NCBI GenBank assembly: GCA_032622095.1
Contig: CP136063.1
Span: 212,179,982-212,243,981 of the forward strand
Length of the DNA: 64,000 nt
Direction of reading: 5' to 3'
From: Siphonodentalium dalli
Lineage: Eukaryota > Mollusca > Scaphopoda > Gadilida > Siphonodentaliidae
Part shown: piece after piece, positions 1 to 11,936 of the stretch
How positions within the stretch are numbered: position 1 is the first letter of the stretch
Layout: each line of letters begins with the position of its first letter
Position numbers and translations under genes: made by a program
The notes under the pieces: generated by a model
The model's database searches: none
What the model saw: the letters and a program-made list of their open reading frames with translations, nothing else
What the model was told of the DNA's origin: nothing

Positions 1-284
1 TGAAATAATTTGTGTATTGCTCTTGGGGTTTACCCACAAAAAATAGCTTACTATATTTTGGCGTTTCGGGCCATGCCATCCAATGATAGCATATTTATTA
101 AATTAGCATTGAAAATGATTACGTATAAAATACTATTAGATTTAGATGAAAACGTATATCTATCTAATGCGACAGGCACTTGTTAATGGATTGTATGTGT
201 TGTGTCTTAGTTATAATATTATGGTGCATTTGTTATGGAAATGTTATATAATTGTTAACGTATATATAAATTGTTTATGTATAG

Positions 285-380
285 GATATTCCCCGAGCTG
301 TCGGGCATTCGGAGAAATAATTCACCGAGGCGAAGCCGAGGTAATTATTTGGACGAATGGCCGACAGCGAGGGGAATATC
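285..380. repeat. GC-rich foldback element in block A
   Basis: Begins GATATTCCCC and ends with its complement. The arms run through CTGTCGG, CATTCG and AAATAATT with a few symmetrical mismatches and meet at a GGCGAAGCC centre, so the whole 96 bp can fold into one hairpin. The duplicate is at 7536-7631. It looks like a small palindromic transposon, but I cannot see a target duplication. Confidence 0.7.
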
Positions 381-2241
381 TGGCTTAATCCTCAGTATTT
401 AAAGAATAACAAGACGAAATTTAATTTTACCTATAGTATTACTTTGAAGTTTGTCAATGACATTACAATGAAAGATTTATTCAACTAAAAGTCAATAAAA
501 GTTTTAACAAAAAATGTGAACATGACCATTAAACAATATCCGAATCTGTCAGACAAATAAAGATTCGTACGCAAATTCAGTTGCCACTTTAAATAGTGAT
601 CTGGAGATTTGGAATTAAAATTGTCATTAAAAATGTGTCAATCGCCACCCCCCCCCCCCCGCCCCATGAAATATGGCCAATCCTGCTATATATCCTACTT
701 AGCTGTGCATTTATAAACCAGTATGACCACAATATTTTTGACTCACATTATGTTATATCTCAGATAACACATGGGCGGAAGTCTAATTGACACCAGTGCA
801 TATGTGCATGGACACCTTCCAGTTACAACAAACATTTAATTTGCTTGGCCTGATACTGCTCGTCCTCGCTGCATTGTCACAAATCAAAATTATCGCATTG
901 AGTTGGTATGCACTGAGCCACGTTGACAATCCAGTTATGATGAGTGGTTATCGGGATATCAGTTATAGGTAGCCCCAAACATGATATTGCCTTTGTCGCC
1001 GATTAGCTTACCACACGCTTTAATCTAATTAATTAACACGTCGTTCTCGGGCGCATTTGTAAATTGAATGTGAGAAGAGTGAATTTTGTCAGTAAAACGT
1101 GACGTGAACAAACTCCGCATTCGAACAGGGAATGAAGTAATTTTCTAAACTTTCTGTGTCGACGTTATCTAAATGGATATTACATAGTTATATGTTATCA
1201 GCATGGCGTTCATTTTATAAGCGAAATAAACATCACAAGCACCCGGAGGTAAATGACAATCCAGCCGATGATCAAACTGATGTTTTCCGTTAATATTGGA
1301 ATAAAAAAATCTTTCGATGAGTCGTTTTCGTATTGTACTGTTTATCTGATTTATTTCCATGAATTCGAAGTTGAATTTACAAGGAGTTCTTGACCAACGT
1401 AAGTTATCGAATGAGGTTTATTTACTATAAATATATAGTAGTCGTTACCCGTATAAAACGATCTTCAATTTCAGCATTTTGACATCAAATTCTTAACATT
1501 TTATTAAAATCAATGTAATCAACGTAACTAATCCACTTAAGTTATAGTGTGGTGTACCCGACATTACGAACTGATTTGGATTATCAACATTTAAATATTT
1601 AGCATTTACCAGAAAATTATATCGTGCGAGTGATTCCGTGTTATAAGAAGGCTCCACCTTCGTAAGTTTTTCATTATTAGAACAAGTCTCAAATACAATG
1701 CAAATGTGTCGTTAAAGATACGGGCGGCGTTGGCGGTGGGTATGCTGTTAAAATATTCCCATCCGTCAAAAACCGCCATAAATAGTGAAATATAGACAGA
1801 CTTTGTTCTTATAGCAATAAGAAATATGACATAAGCAGTATGTTATTGTCGATTTCTTCCCCTTTGGCATGTAAACAAAAGCAAAACATGTTACGTTTTC
1901 TGGCTTTTGTTTAAATCCGGATATGGTAAACATACAGAGCGTTATTTATTACTGTTTTCCTGATATGGAAATAATAAAGAGCGTTTATATCATTGTGTAT
2001 GAATAACCAATCGAATTGCTCTGTGTTATGTAAGCAGAGCACAACTTGTGTGTGTTTACGTACACCATCGTACGAAAATATAGTCGAATTTCAACAACCA
2101 ATACAACCAGTATTAAACATATTTCGCAATAAATATGTTTTGAATGTTTGATACGCATAATGGCTTTTCGTGGATATGTTCAGATTATCGCAACACCGCG
2201 AAAAAGACAAATTAAAAAATATTTAATGGTAGTATTTGTTA

Positions 2242-2361
2242 TCAGCATCAGTTTGCCCTAACATCATCAGAGAAATTCAGTAGGACCCAACCGCATCATA
2301 GCAGATTAGCAGGACCACTTGACCGGGTGGAATATATTTTTTCTAGTCCGAATTGTCTAAT
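2242..2361. repeat. Internal direct repeat of block A (uninterrupted copy)
   Basis: About 120 bp beginning CAGCATCAGTTTGCCCTA and ending at TCCGAATTGTCTAA. It recurs at 3098-3299, where the match is split by an extra stretch of about 85 bp. This copy therefore shows the unoccupied form of the site. Confidence 0.8.
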
Positions 2362-3159
2362 TCCGAAATTACCAATTTCACATTCCTGTTTGTAACTGTT
2401 TTCTTTATGTTCTGGCGGAATCGACGATTATAAAATAATTTCCCCCCCCCCCCAAATAAGTGAATTCTTTAACTATTTCTAGGCTACAGCCTCCATACTT
2501 GAATGTGGGGAGATTTTTCGACCATTTCTTCGTGAAAATCATTATTATTTTTTTTTGTATTGACTTGAAGCTTCCAAGCTTCTGCATAATCGACAAAGGC
2601 GAGGAGAGCCCCAGTGATATACCGGCTTTGTGTGCTCTGAAAATAAATGTTAATATAACATATATTTTTCAGCTGTTTTAAATATTTCGCACACAAGTGA
2701 GAGAAAAACGCTCTTTATTCATACCACACCAGGAATGTATTAACAAGGAACGCTCTTTATTGTTCAATGCCAAAGAAGTTGGGGAACCGAACTTTCTCAA
2801 TTCAATCTCTTGAACTAGGCTATGTGCGGCATACAGAGGCCTTATACGAATATAACAAACGCGAGCATAATTTAGACCTTCAAACCACTTATTCCCATAA
2901 TCACACTGGTAACTTAAATAATAAATCTAATAAATATATTGTTTGTTCGCAACCAAATTACGACACTGACTTAGCATATGTGGCGTTGAGCAATGCATTT
3001 GCTATGCATATTGTCCAAACTCACACAAGAGCAGACTTCAATTTTAGCTTGTACATTGTTTTAATTCTTTGTGGAACTCACGGTACTATTTGTTAACAGC
3101 ATCAGTTTGCCCTACCATCATCAGAGCAATTCAGCAGGACCCAACCGCATCATAGCAGA

Positions 3160-3245
3160 TAGGATAGGATAGGATAATTTTATTTATAATACACATATTA
3201 ATAGTACAATAAATTAACACATAACTAGATCATAATTCAGTATAT
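3160..3245 (-). mobile_element. Short retroposon-like insertion with (TATCC)n tail
   Basis: This stretch interrupts a repeat whose unbroken form is at 2242-2361. On the minus strand it ends with AATAAAATTA followed by three TATCC units. A polyadenylation-like signal plus a short tandem tail is typical of the 3' end of a non-LTR retrotransposon or SINE. Only about 85 bp remain, so the parent family is not identifiable. The duplicate lies near 10424-10509. Confidence 0.5.
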
Positions 3246-3654
3246 TGCTGGACCACTTGACCAGGGGTGATATATATTTTTCTAGTCCGAATTGTCTAAC
3301 ATTGATGTAAAATTGTTGTTATTACATTAAACAAATTCCACCCACCGTCTTTCTTAGTATCCCTATGATCATTATAATCACCTAAGACTGTTCAGTTTCT
3401 TATTTGATTGATTGATTGGTCAACCAATTTTACATTCCGGTGTGTCAGCAAGTGGAGAACACAGCAAACAATGACTTGCGATTGTTATGACAATACCTGG
3501 GAAATATTTTAATATTCCACAGTTATTGTTAAAATAATGCACACTTATTGTTTAAATAATCCACAGCTATTGTTACCAGTGGGCAATCGGCTGGATATTG
3601 TGCAAGGGAGAACAATAGAAAATATGGCGACTGTGGATTAAATATATATATAAG

Positions 3655-3781
3655 ATAAGTATTCACACACCCTTTGTGCAATCCCGCAGAATGAAGCGTG
3701 TTCACCAATATTATGACCATTGGTACCGTTGTGTTGTTTCAATTTCCTCAGATCGCGGCCGCCACCTTTGGTGTGATCAAT
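3655..3781 (+). repeat. Promoter-like cassette, truncated copy
   Basis: Starts near CACCCTTTGTGCAATCCCGC and runs through CCTCAGATCGCGGCCGCC. Related copies are at 6655-6780, 6855-7250 and 10925-11300. Here it stops at the block A/B junction, so the TATA-like part seen in the longer copies is missing. Confidence 0.7.
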
Positions 3782-4613
3782 ATACAAATGAACAAAAATA
3801 CAATTATTCAAAATTACTCTGACCATTCAATAGATCATATGTGGGTGATATTAAACAAGACAACATATCATATATTAATTTCTGGCATTCAAAAAGCCAT
3901 CACATTTCAAACACAAATGACAAATTTTCAAACTTGATCTAAGTTGAGGGACATCTCAATGTACCATCTTGATTGATATATTGCCATTTTGATAACAAAA
4001 GCTCCATTAAAATTTGTTCACCCATCAGTGGACGATGCTGGTGAATTGATAACTCAAGTTAGCAGCTTACGACCAATCAGAATGATGTTCTAGTGATAAA
4101 CTTTAATTAGCCATAATAGGAAAAAAATGCCTTATTCAATATGGATGAGTTCAAGTCTGCAAATAGTGCGTCTGTCATTTGCAGAATGAGGTCCACAGAT
4201 GGTAATTTAGTGAGGCTATACCGCACAGCTGGATAGCATCACCAAATTCCCCCTCTGGAAACCTCATTCTGCTTTGGCCTCAACTGCTATGGTAGATATA
4301 GGATCAGATTGGTGAAGTTCACCTATTAGTCACCTCGATTATGCATTTTATATTCTGCAAATTAGGGGGATATAGAATCTGAACAGAAGGGAAAAAGTAC
4401 TAAACACAATGTTAATTTGAGACAAAAGGTACTTCCCAGAAGAGGGGGCTTGAGAATAATGAGGTCCCCAGAAAGTGAATTTGTGATGCTAGTCCTCTAT
4501 GCGGGGTAGCATCACTAAATTCACCCTTTTGGGGACCTCATTCTGCAAATGACAGACACACTATTTCATGGCTTGGATGAGTTATTATTGAGGTGGACTC
4601 TTTCCACCGATAA
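3782..4613. repeat. Block B, copy 1
   Basis: Matches 13698-14532 at an offset of 9916 with a few substitutions and small indels. Here it follows block A directly. At the other locus 2.65 kb of block D separates the two. It contains one member of the palindromic element family described at 4152-4574. Confidence 0.9.
4152..4574. mobile_element. Palindromic-end MITE (family P), full length
   Basis: The ends are inverted: TTTGCAGAATGAGG at the left and CCTCATTCTGCAAATGACAG at the right, each followed by a subterminal hairpin of the type GGTGAATTTAGTGATGCT / AGCATCACTAAATTCACC. No coding capacity. At least a dozen full or partial relatives occur in this window, which makes it the most frequent mobile element here. 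Confidence 0.8.
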
Positions 4614-4654
4614 ACAAGAGGTACACTGTCGCGTGGCATTTGCCCCCGACCATA

Positions 4655-5035
4655 GCAATTCGGATTAAGCATGGACGAAACTGCGGATATCCGAGGAGCT
4701 ATATGTGACCATTCCAAAAGAAGTTCGTACTAGAAATTCCGGAAACCCAAAAACAAGCGATCCGGAAACCCAAAAACAAGCAAAAATTCAAATTTTCTAA
4801 GTTGAAAAAAGGGACATAACTCTGGCAAAAATCATCAGATCATACCCAAATTCGCACTTGACATGTATTTTCATATAACTGGTCCACAAAAATAAGGGAT
4901 TTGCAATCGTACCACCAAAGCTCACGCTGTCATCTGGAAACCCCAAAAAACAAGAGAAAAATTGAATTTTCTAAGTCAAAAAAGGGCCATAACTCTGGCG
5001 AAAATGGGTGGACGAAACCCGCACTTTCTAAACAC
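4655..5035 (-). repeat. Dispersed intron-type repeat, inverted relative of 44560-44950
   Basis: Read on the minus strand this carries 'gttatggccctttttt', 'ttccggat' and 'gaccatt' motifs in the same order as the repeats in spartin introns 4 and 5. It is a non-coding dispersed repeat. Confidence 0.6.
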
Positions 5036-5507
5036 AAGCACAAAATTCTTGTTTTCTAATAGGTGTTCTTATAAGCTAGAATGTTTCTCTTAATTCTAGA
5101 AAACAATTCTAGACAACAGAATATGTGATAAATGTGAATAACGTTTTCTAAACGTGTTCTAAGAATATTATTTCTTAAAATGAAAACATGAATCTCAAAT
5201 GAAGAAATATTTTCTTGATAGAAAATAGTTTCGGTATAAGTGTCTATTCGTTCCCGCCCATACGCAATAGAAGCACGTGGACATCCCCGGAATAAAGATG
5301 GGTGTTGAAACCACACATAGTGTACTATTTCCCAAATCAAATATCACATTAAATAAGACTACACAAAATAGTGATGTCTTTCTGTAACGGAGTGGAGAAT
5401 TATTAGTATTATCATTTTAAACATCAATATTTTAAACTAGTTATAGCAGGTTCCCTTCGGGGGCCTCCATCCACAATCAGATGACCATGTGGTCCCTTTG
5501 TCCTCAA

Positions 5508-6052
5508 GAGGACGAACACCTGCGATCGCCCATACGAGCGTGAGGTGTAACATAAGGAATACATCATATATGAAGTCTGACAATGCATAAGAGGAAGAAC
5601 ACCGGCGATCGCCCATAACAGTGTGACGTGTATAAGGAATTCAGTCATATATGGAGTTTGGCAATGCATAAGAGGAGGAACACCGACGATCGACCATACG
5701 AGAGTGACGTGTATGAGAAGGAATTCAGTTATATATGGAGTTTGGCAATGCATAAGAGGACGAACACCGGCGATCGACCATACGAGCGTGACGTGTATCA
5801 TAAGGAATTCAGTCATATATGGAGTCTGATAATGCATAAGAGGACGAACACTGGCGATCGTCCACACGAGAGTGACGTGTATGAGAAGGAATTCAGTCAT
5901 ATATGGAGTCTGACAATGCATAATAGGACGAACACCGGCGATCGTCCATACAAGTGTGGCGTGTATCAGACGGAATTCAGTTATGTATGGAGTCTTGCAA
6001 ACCATAAGAGGACGAACACCGGCGATCGACCATACGAGCGTGACGTGTATTG
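5508..6052 (+). pseudogene. Decayed C2H2 zinc-finger array, about seven 84-bp units
   Basis: Units repeat at 84 bp (28 codons) over the last five periods; the first two periods are 83 and 81 bp and are out of frame. In the open frame 5628-6053 each unit reads like a Krüppel-type finger: KEFSHIWSL, then MHKRTNTGDRPYE. The linker TG(D/E)RPY, the Phe, the Leu and the first His are kept. The zinc ligands are not: the first Cys is Ser or Arg (kept once as Cys), the second Cys is Tyr in every unit, and the second His is Asn in every unit. No unit could bind zinc in the classical way. Because the same losses recur, I infer that amplification or homogenisation followed the loss. The minus-strand open frame across the same bases is a shadow. 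Confidence 0.75.
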
Positions 6053-6219
6053 ACTTAATAATGTAAAGGACAATAAACGAAATTGAAATCCCCAACTACA
6101 CCCTTTACCGGACTCAGCCTCCTGGTCGCCCAGTTCGACTTTTAAACCGGAAAAAAAAATTTATCTATAAATAAAACGCCCATCTGACCACAGCTTTCAT
6201 TCAAGATTATTCACGTTTC

Positions 6220-6560
6220 CGGTAACTCAGGGGATGGACTTGCCAGCGAGAGCTCCTCTCTTATCCTAGAGTGACCGTTGATTTTTCTGTCGGGCTTGTC
6301 TGACCCTGGGTGATTTAATCCCCAGCCAAGTCCGCAACGTGCTGAGCGGCTACCAATCTGCCCATTGTATTAGCTGGTATCTCCATGCTAATACGGGCAG
6401 ATTGGACGTGGTCTTGAAGTTACAGGTCACCCCGGTAGAACCTTCTACCGGCCGTGGCCTGGAAGGACCGACCCCACCAGCGAAAGACCCCACCAGGGGC
6501 GGAATCCACCACCACCGTCCCTGCGACGCCGAGTTACCGCTAATTAAAGGACGGAACATT
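6220..6560. other. GC-rich island with strong nested hairpins
   Basis: Unusually GC-rich for this window. One stem pairs 6353-6363 (CCAATCTGCCC) with 6395-6405, continues after a 3-nt bulge as 6367-6374 (GTATTAGC) with 6387-6394, and leaves a 12-nt loop. A second pairs 6432-6440 (CCGGTAGAA) with 6443-6451 and extends imperfectly outward to 6424-6460. GGGGATGGACTTGCC near 6231 is partly complementary to a segment near 6320. I recognise no known RNA family, so a structured RNA or a transposon part are both open. Confidence 0.45.
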
Positions 6561-6654
6561 TTTTTTCTCCATAAAATTTGTCATGCCTTTCGGCCTACAC
6601 CCGATGATAGAAATATTCCCTATTACCATTATTACTTGACTGTTGTAGCAGCTG

Positions 6655-6780
6655 CATGCACCCTTTGTGCAATACCGCGGAATGAACAGAGTTCACCAAT
6701 CATCGGTAGGATCGTGTTGTTTCAATGTCCTCAGATCGCCATCTTTGAGGTTACCAGTTTTCAAGTGAACACTGTTCAAA
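6655..6780 (+). repeat. Promoter-like cassette, short copy
   Basis: Homologous to the first part of 6855-7250 (CACCCTTTGTGCAAT to a TTTGAGGT/ACCAGT stretch). It ends before the TATA-like segment. Confidence 0.6.
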
Positions 6781-6854
6781 ATTAGTGTTTTGGCTTATCG
6801 GGCCATGCAGGCCGCCCGATGATTGCAATACCCCCCCCCCAATCACCATCATGT

Positions 6855-7250
6855 GTGTTCACCCTTTGTGCAATGCCGCAGAGTGAATAGTATTCACCAA
6901 TCACCAGTGGTCCCGCTAGATGTGTTGTTTCAGTGGTCCCGCTATGTGTTGTTTCAATGTCCTCAGATCGCGGCCGCCACCTTTGAGGTGACCAGTGCTC
7001 AGCTAGTGAACACTGTTCATTAACATCGTAAACGATCGACCGGCGAATATATACCATAATGCGGTTCCCCTCTATATAATGTGTGGTCCCAAAAGTCTAA
7101 CATTAATTGTAAGCCACCGTGGATGCTCATTGAAAAAAACAATCCAAGAGGAAAACAGCGTTATCGAGCTTGAAACTTCTATATCAGACGTGAGTAGACC
7201 ATCAGACGATTCAGTTATATATTTTTGCGTGGGCTATCAGTGCATATTTT
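6855..7250 (+). promoter_or_regulatory. Repeated promoter-like cassette with TATA motif and donor-like site
   Basis: Collinear with 10925-11300. Both contain CACCCTTTGTGCAAT, CCTCAGATCGCGGCCGCC, a CTATATA box (here near 7072) and, about 115 bp further, a splice-donor-like GTGAGT (here near 7190). In the second copy the cassette is followed by an acceptor and a coding exon. Here it runs straight into block A. Promoter activity is inferred only from the layout. Confidence 0.4.
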
Positions 7251-7251
7251 A

Positions 7252-10200
7252 TGAAATAATTTGTGTATTGCTCTTGGGGTTTACCCACAAAAAATAGCTT
7301 ACTATATTTTGGCGTTTCGGGCCATGCCATCCAATGATAGCATATTTATTAAATTAGCATTGAAAATGATTACGTATAAAATACTATTAGATTTAGATGA
7401 AAACGTATATCTATCTAATGCGACAGGCACTTGTTAATGGATTGTATGTGTTGTGTCTTAGTTATAATATTATGGTGCATTTGTTATGGAAATGTTATAT
7501 AATTGTTAACGTATATATAAATTGTTTATGTATAGGATATTCCCCGAGCTGTCGGGCATTCGGAGAAATAATTCACCGAGGCGAAGCCGAGGTAATTATT
7601 TGGACGAATGGCCGACAGCGAGGGGAATATCTGGCTTAATCCTCAGTATTTAAAGAATAACAAGACGAAATTTAATTTTACCTATAGTATTACTTTGAAA
7701 TTTGTCAATGACATTACAATGAAAGATTTATTCAACTAAAAGTCAATAAAAGTTTTAACAAAAAATGTGAACATGACCATTAAACAATATCCGAATCTGT
7801 CAGACAAATAAAGATTCGTACGCAAATTCAGTTGCCACTTTAAATAGTGATCTGGAGATTTGGAATTAAAATTGTCATTAAAAATGTGTCAATCGCCACC
7901 CCCCCCCCCCCCCCCCCCCCCCCGCCCCATGAAATATGGCCAATCCTGCTATATATCCTACTTAGCTGTGCATTTATAAACCAGTATGACCACAATATTT
8001 TTGACTCACATTATGTTATATCTCAGATAACACATGGGCGGAAGTCTAATTGACACCAGTGCATATGTGCATGGACACCTTCCAGTTACAACAAACATTT
8101 AATTTGCTTGGCCTGATACTGCTCGTCCTCGCTGCATTGTCACAAATCAAAATTATCGCATTGAGTTGGTATGCACTGAGCCACGTTGACAATCCAGTTA
8201 TGATGAGTGGTTATCGGGATATCAGTTATAGGTAGCCCCAAACATGATATTGCCTTTGTCGCCGATTAGCTTACCACACGCTTTAATCTAATTAATTAAC
8301 ACGTCGTTCTCGGGCGCATTTGTAAATTGAATGTGAGAAGAGTGAATTTTGTCAGTAAAACGTGACGTGAACAAACTCCGCATTCGAACAGGGAATGAAG
8401 TAATTTTCTAAACTTTCTGTGTCGACGTTATCTAAATGGATATTACATAGTTATATGTTATCAGCATGGCGTTCATTTTATAAGCGAAATAAACATCACA
8501 AGCACCCGGAGGTAAATGACAATCCAGCCGATGATCAAACTGATGTTTTCCGTTAATATTGGAATAAAAAAATCTTTCGATGAGTCGTTTTCGTATTGTA
8601 CTGTTTATCTGATTTATTTCCATGAATTCGAAGTTGAATTTACAAGGAGTTCTTGACCAACGTAAGTTATCGAATGAGGTTTATTTACTATAAATATATA
8701 GTAGTCGTTACCCGTATAAAACGATCTTCAATTTCAGCATTTTGACATCAAATTCTTAACATTTTATTAAAATCAATGTAATCAACGTAACTAATCCACT
8801 TAAGTTATAGTGTGGTGTACCCGACATTACGAACTGATTTGGATTATCAACATTTAAATATTTAGCATTTACCAGAAAATTATATCGTGCGAGTGATTCC
8901 GTGTTATAAGAAGGCTCCACCTTCGTAAGTTTTTCATTATTAGAACAAGTCTCAAATACAATGCAAATGTGTCGTTAAAGATACGGGCGGCGTTGGCGGT
9001 GGGTATGCTGTTAAAATATTCCCATCCGTCAAAAACCGCCATAAATAGTGAAATATAGACAGACTTTGTTCTTATAGCAATAAGAAATATGACATAAGCA
9101 GTATGTTATTGTCGATTTCTTCCCCTTTGGCATGTAAACAAAAGCAAAACATGTTACGTTTTCTGGCTTTTGTTTAAATCCGGATATGGTAAACATACAG
9201 AGCGTTATTTATTACTGTTTTCCTGATATGGAAATAATAAAGAGCGTTTATATCATTGTGTATGAATAACCAATCGAATTGCTCTGTGTTATGTAAGCAG
9301 AGCACAACTTGTGTGTGTTTACGTACACCATCGTACGAAAATATAGTCGAATTTCAACAACCAATACAACCAGTATTAAACATATTTCGCAATAAATATG
9401 TTTTGAATGTTTGATACGCATAATGGCTTTTCGTGGATATGTTCAGATTATCGCAACACCGCGAAAAAGACAAATTAAAAAATATTTAATGGTAGTATTT
9501 GTTATCAGCATCAGTTTGCCCTAACATCATCAGAGAAATTCAGTAGGACCCAACCGCATCATAGCAGATTAGCAGGACCACTTGACCGGGTGGAATATAT
9601 TTTTTCTAGTCCGAATTGTCTAATTCCGAAATTACCAATTTCACATTCCTGTTTGTAACTGTTTTCTTTATGTTCTGGCGGAATCGACGATTATAAAATA
9701 ATTTACCCCCCCCCCCCAAATAAGTGAATTCTTTAACTATTTCTAGGCTACAGCCTCCATACTTGAATGTGGGGAGATTTTTCGACCATTTCTTCGTGAA
9801 AATCATTATTATTTTTTTTTGTATTGACTTGAAGCTTCCAAGCTTCTGCATAATCGACAAAGGCGAGGAGAGCCCCAGTGATATACCGGCTTTGTGTGCT
9901 CTGAAAATAAATGTTAATATAACATATATTTTTCAGCTGTTTTAAATATTTCGCACACAAGTGAGAGAAAAACGCTCTTTATTCATACCACACCAGGAAT
10001 GTATTAACAAGGAACGCTCTTTATTGTTCAATGCCAAAGAAGTTGGGGAACCGAACTTTCTCAATTCAATCTCTTGAACTAGGCTATGTGCGGCATACAG
10101 AGGCCTTATACGAATATAACAAACGCGAGCATAATTTAGACCTTCAAACCACTTATTCCCATAATCACACTGGTAACTTAAATAATAAATCTAATAAATA

Positions 10201-11045
10201 TATTGTTTGTTCGCAACCAAATTACGACACTGACTTAGCATATGTGGCGTTGAGCAATGCATTTGCTATGCATATTGTCCAAACTCACACAAGAGCAGAC
10301 TTCAATTTTAGCTTGTACATTGTTTTAATTCTTTGTGGAACTCACGGTACTATTTGTTAACAGCATCAGTTTGCCCTACCATCATCAGAGCAATTCAGCA
10401 GGACCCAACCGCATCATAGCAGATAGGATAGGATAGGATAATTTTATTTATAATACACATATTAATAGTACAATAAATTAACACATAACTAGATCATAAT
10501 TCAGTATATTGCTGGACCACTTGACCAGGGGTGATATATATTTTTCTAGTCCGAATTGTCTAACATTGATGTAAAATTGTTGTTATTACATTAAACAAAT
10601 TCCACCCACCGTCTTTCTTAGTATCCCTATGATCATTATAATCACCTAAGACTGTTCAGTTTCTTATTTGATTGATTGATTGGTCAACCAATTTTACATT
10701 CCGGTGTGTCAGCAAGTGGAGAACACAGCAAACAATGACTTGCGATTGTTATGACAATACCTGGGGAATATTTTAATATTCCACAGTTATTGTTAAAATA
10801 ATGCACACTTATTGTTTAAATAATCCACAGCTATTGTTACCAGTGGGCAATCGGCTGGATATTGTGCAAGGGAGAACAATAGAAAATATGGCGACTGTGG
10901 ATTAAATATATATATAAGATCAGTATTCACACACCCTTTGTGCAATCCCGCAGAATGAAGCGTGTTCACCAATAATATGACCATTGGTACCGTTGTGTTG
11001 TTTCAATGTCCTCAGATCGCGGCCGCCACCTTTGGTGTGATCAAT
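7252..11045. repeat. Segmental duplication block A, copy 2
   Basis: Near-identical to 1-3781. Differences concentrate in the C homopolymer at 7898-7923. The high identity over non-coding DNA points to a recent duplication or gene conversion. The right end is where it diverges from copy 1, at 11045. Confidence 0.95.
7536..7631. repeat. GC-rich foldback element, second copy
   Basis: Same as 285-380, carried along in the block A duplication. Confidence 0.7.
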
Positions 11046-11242
11046 GTTCAGGTGACCATAGTTCATTAACATCTTAAGCAATCAAAAGGCGAATAGGTCC
11101 CATATTGAGGAACCCTATATATATAGAATTAATGTCGTGTGTAAAAGTCCTACGTTACTTGGGAACCACTGTGGATGTTCATTAAAAACAAATTCAAAAC
11201 AAAAAACAACTTGTTCTATCGATTTTCCAATTTCAGACGTCA
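10925..11242 (+). promoter_or_regulatory. Putative promoter and untranslated exon 1 of the 169-codon orphan gene
   Basis: Contains the repeated cassette, a CTATATATATAG box near 11122 and a donor-like GTAAGC at 11243. The intron would run from 11243 to the TTTCAG ending at 11936. The assignment rests on position and on conservation of the cassette at 6855-7250. Confidence 0.35.
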
Positions 11243-11936
11243 GTAAGCGAAGTTTTGATATTTTGCAGTTATATCAGTCAAAATTGATTAATTCGCGGAC
11301 ATGTATTCTAAATTAAATATCCATAATCCGAATTAACGCTCCTAAATTACTATTTCTTTGGCCTCGGGGGTATAAATATTTGATTCGAGTCGAGGAACCC
11401 ATCCATCAAAGTTATCAGATATCGATTTTTGAAATCTGTTATTTTCTCCAATAATTATTGGACTATTTGGCGGCCAAGAAAATATTTGACGAGCCGACCG
11501 ACAAACTCTCGATATCAAATTGCGTTGAAAAAAATATATAACATGTTTTGGAAAATCTTATAAGAGTTGACAGCGGTTAGCATTATTTTTTGGTAATTAT
11601 CGATTCTGACAACTAAATCGTCCTTTGAAGAAATGTTGATTTTGGAATCTGACGATACAGGACCATCATATCGGGATTGTGTACCTTTAAATGTATCACT
11701 TGAGACCTTGTTGGGGTTGGGTCCCTACAAGTAGATATAAACATGTAGGTTTGGCGTTGTCAAGCTAATAATAATAATAAAACATCTTTCAAATTACATT
11801 ATATTCACTTGAGAAGTGTGTGTTCATAAACCAACTTATTAAATTGGCGTAGCCTTACATACTGAAATAATGTAATTGAAACTGTCAATAAAATTAAGAA
11901 TATCATGTCAATTATCTGTCTCCTTATTTATTTCAG

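Larger units (their letters stand above)
1..3781. repeat. Segmental duplication block A, copy 1 (left-truncated by window edge)
   Basis: This block recurs at 7252-11045 almost base for base. The offset is 7251 at the left end, 7263 after a poly-C tract that is 13 C here and 25 C in the other copy, and 7264 after a one-base change beside a second C run near 2442. Apart from these runs I saw only scattered substitutions. No convincing gene lies inside. The longest shared open frames, such as 109 codons at 2767-3096, have no recognisable domain. The right end is sharp at 3781/3782. Confidence 0.95.

Noticed and set aside
2767-3096. 109-codon frame conserved in both copies of block A as a gene
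   Set aside because: The conservation is explained by the recent duplication, since the non-coding flanks are equally identical; there is no domain.
5424-6095. 223-codon minus-strand open frame with HVTLVWSIAGVRPLMHCQTP repeats
   Set aside because: It is the antisense shadow of the 84-bp zinc-finger repeat; a period divisible by 3 keeps any frame open.
1-11045. Reading blocks A as the two LTRs of a 7.3 kb retrotransposon
   Set aside because: A is at least 3.8 kb, has no TG...CA ends, and no gag-pol coding lies between the copies.
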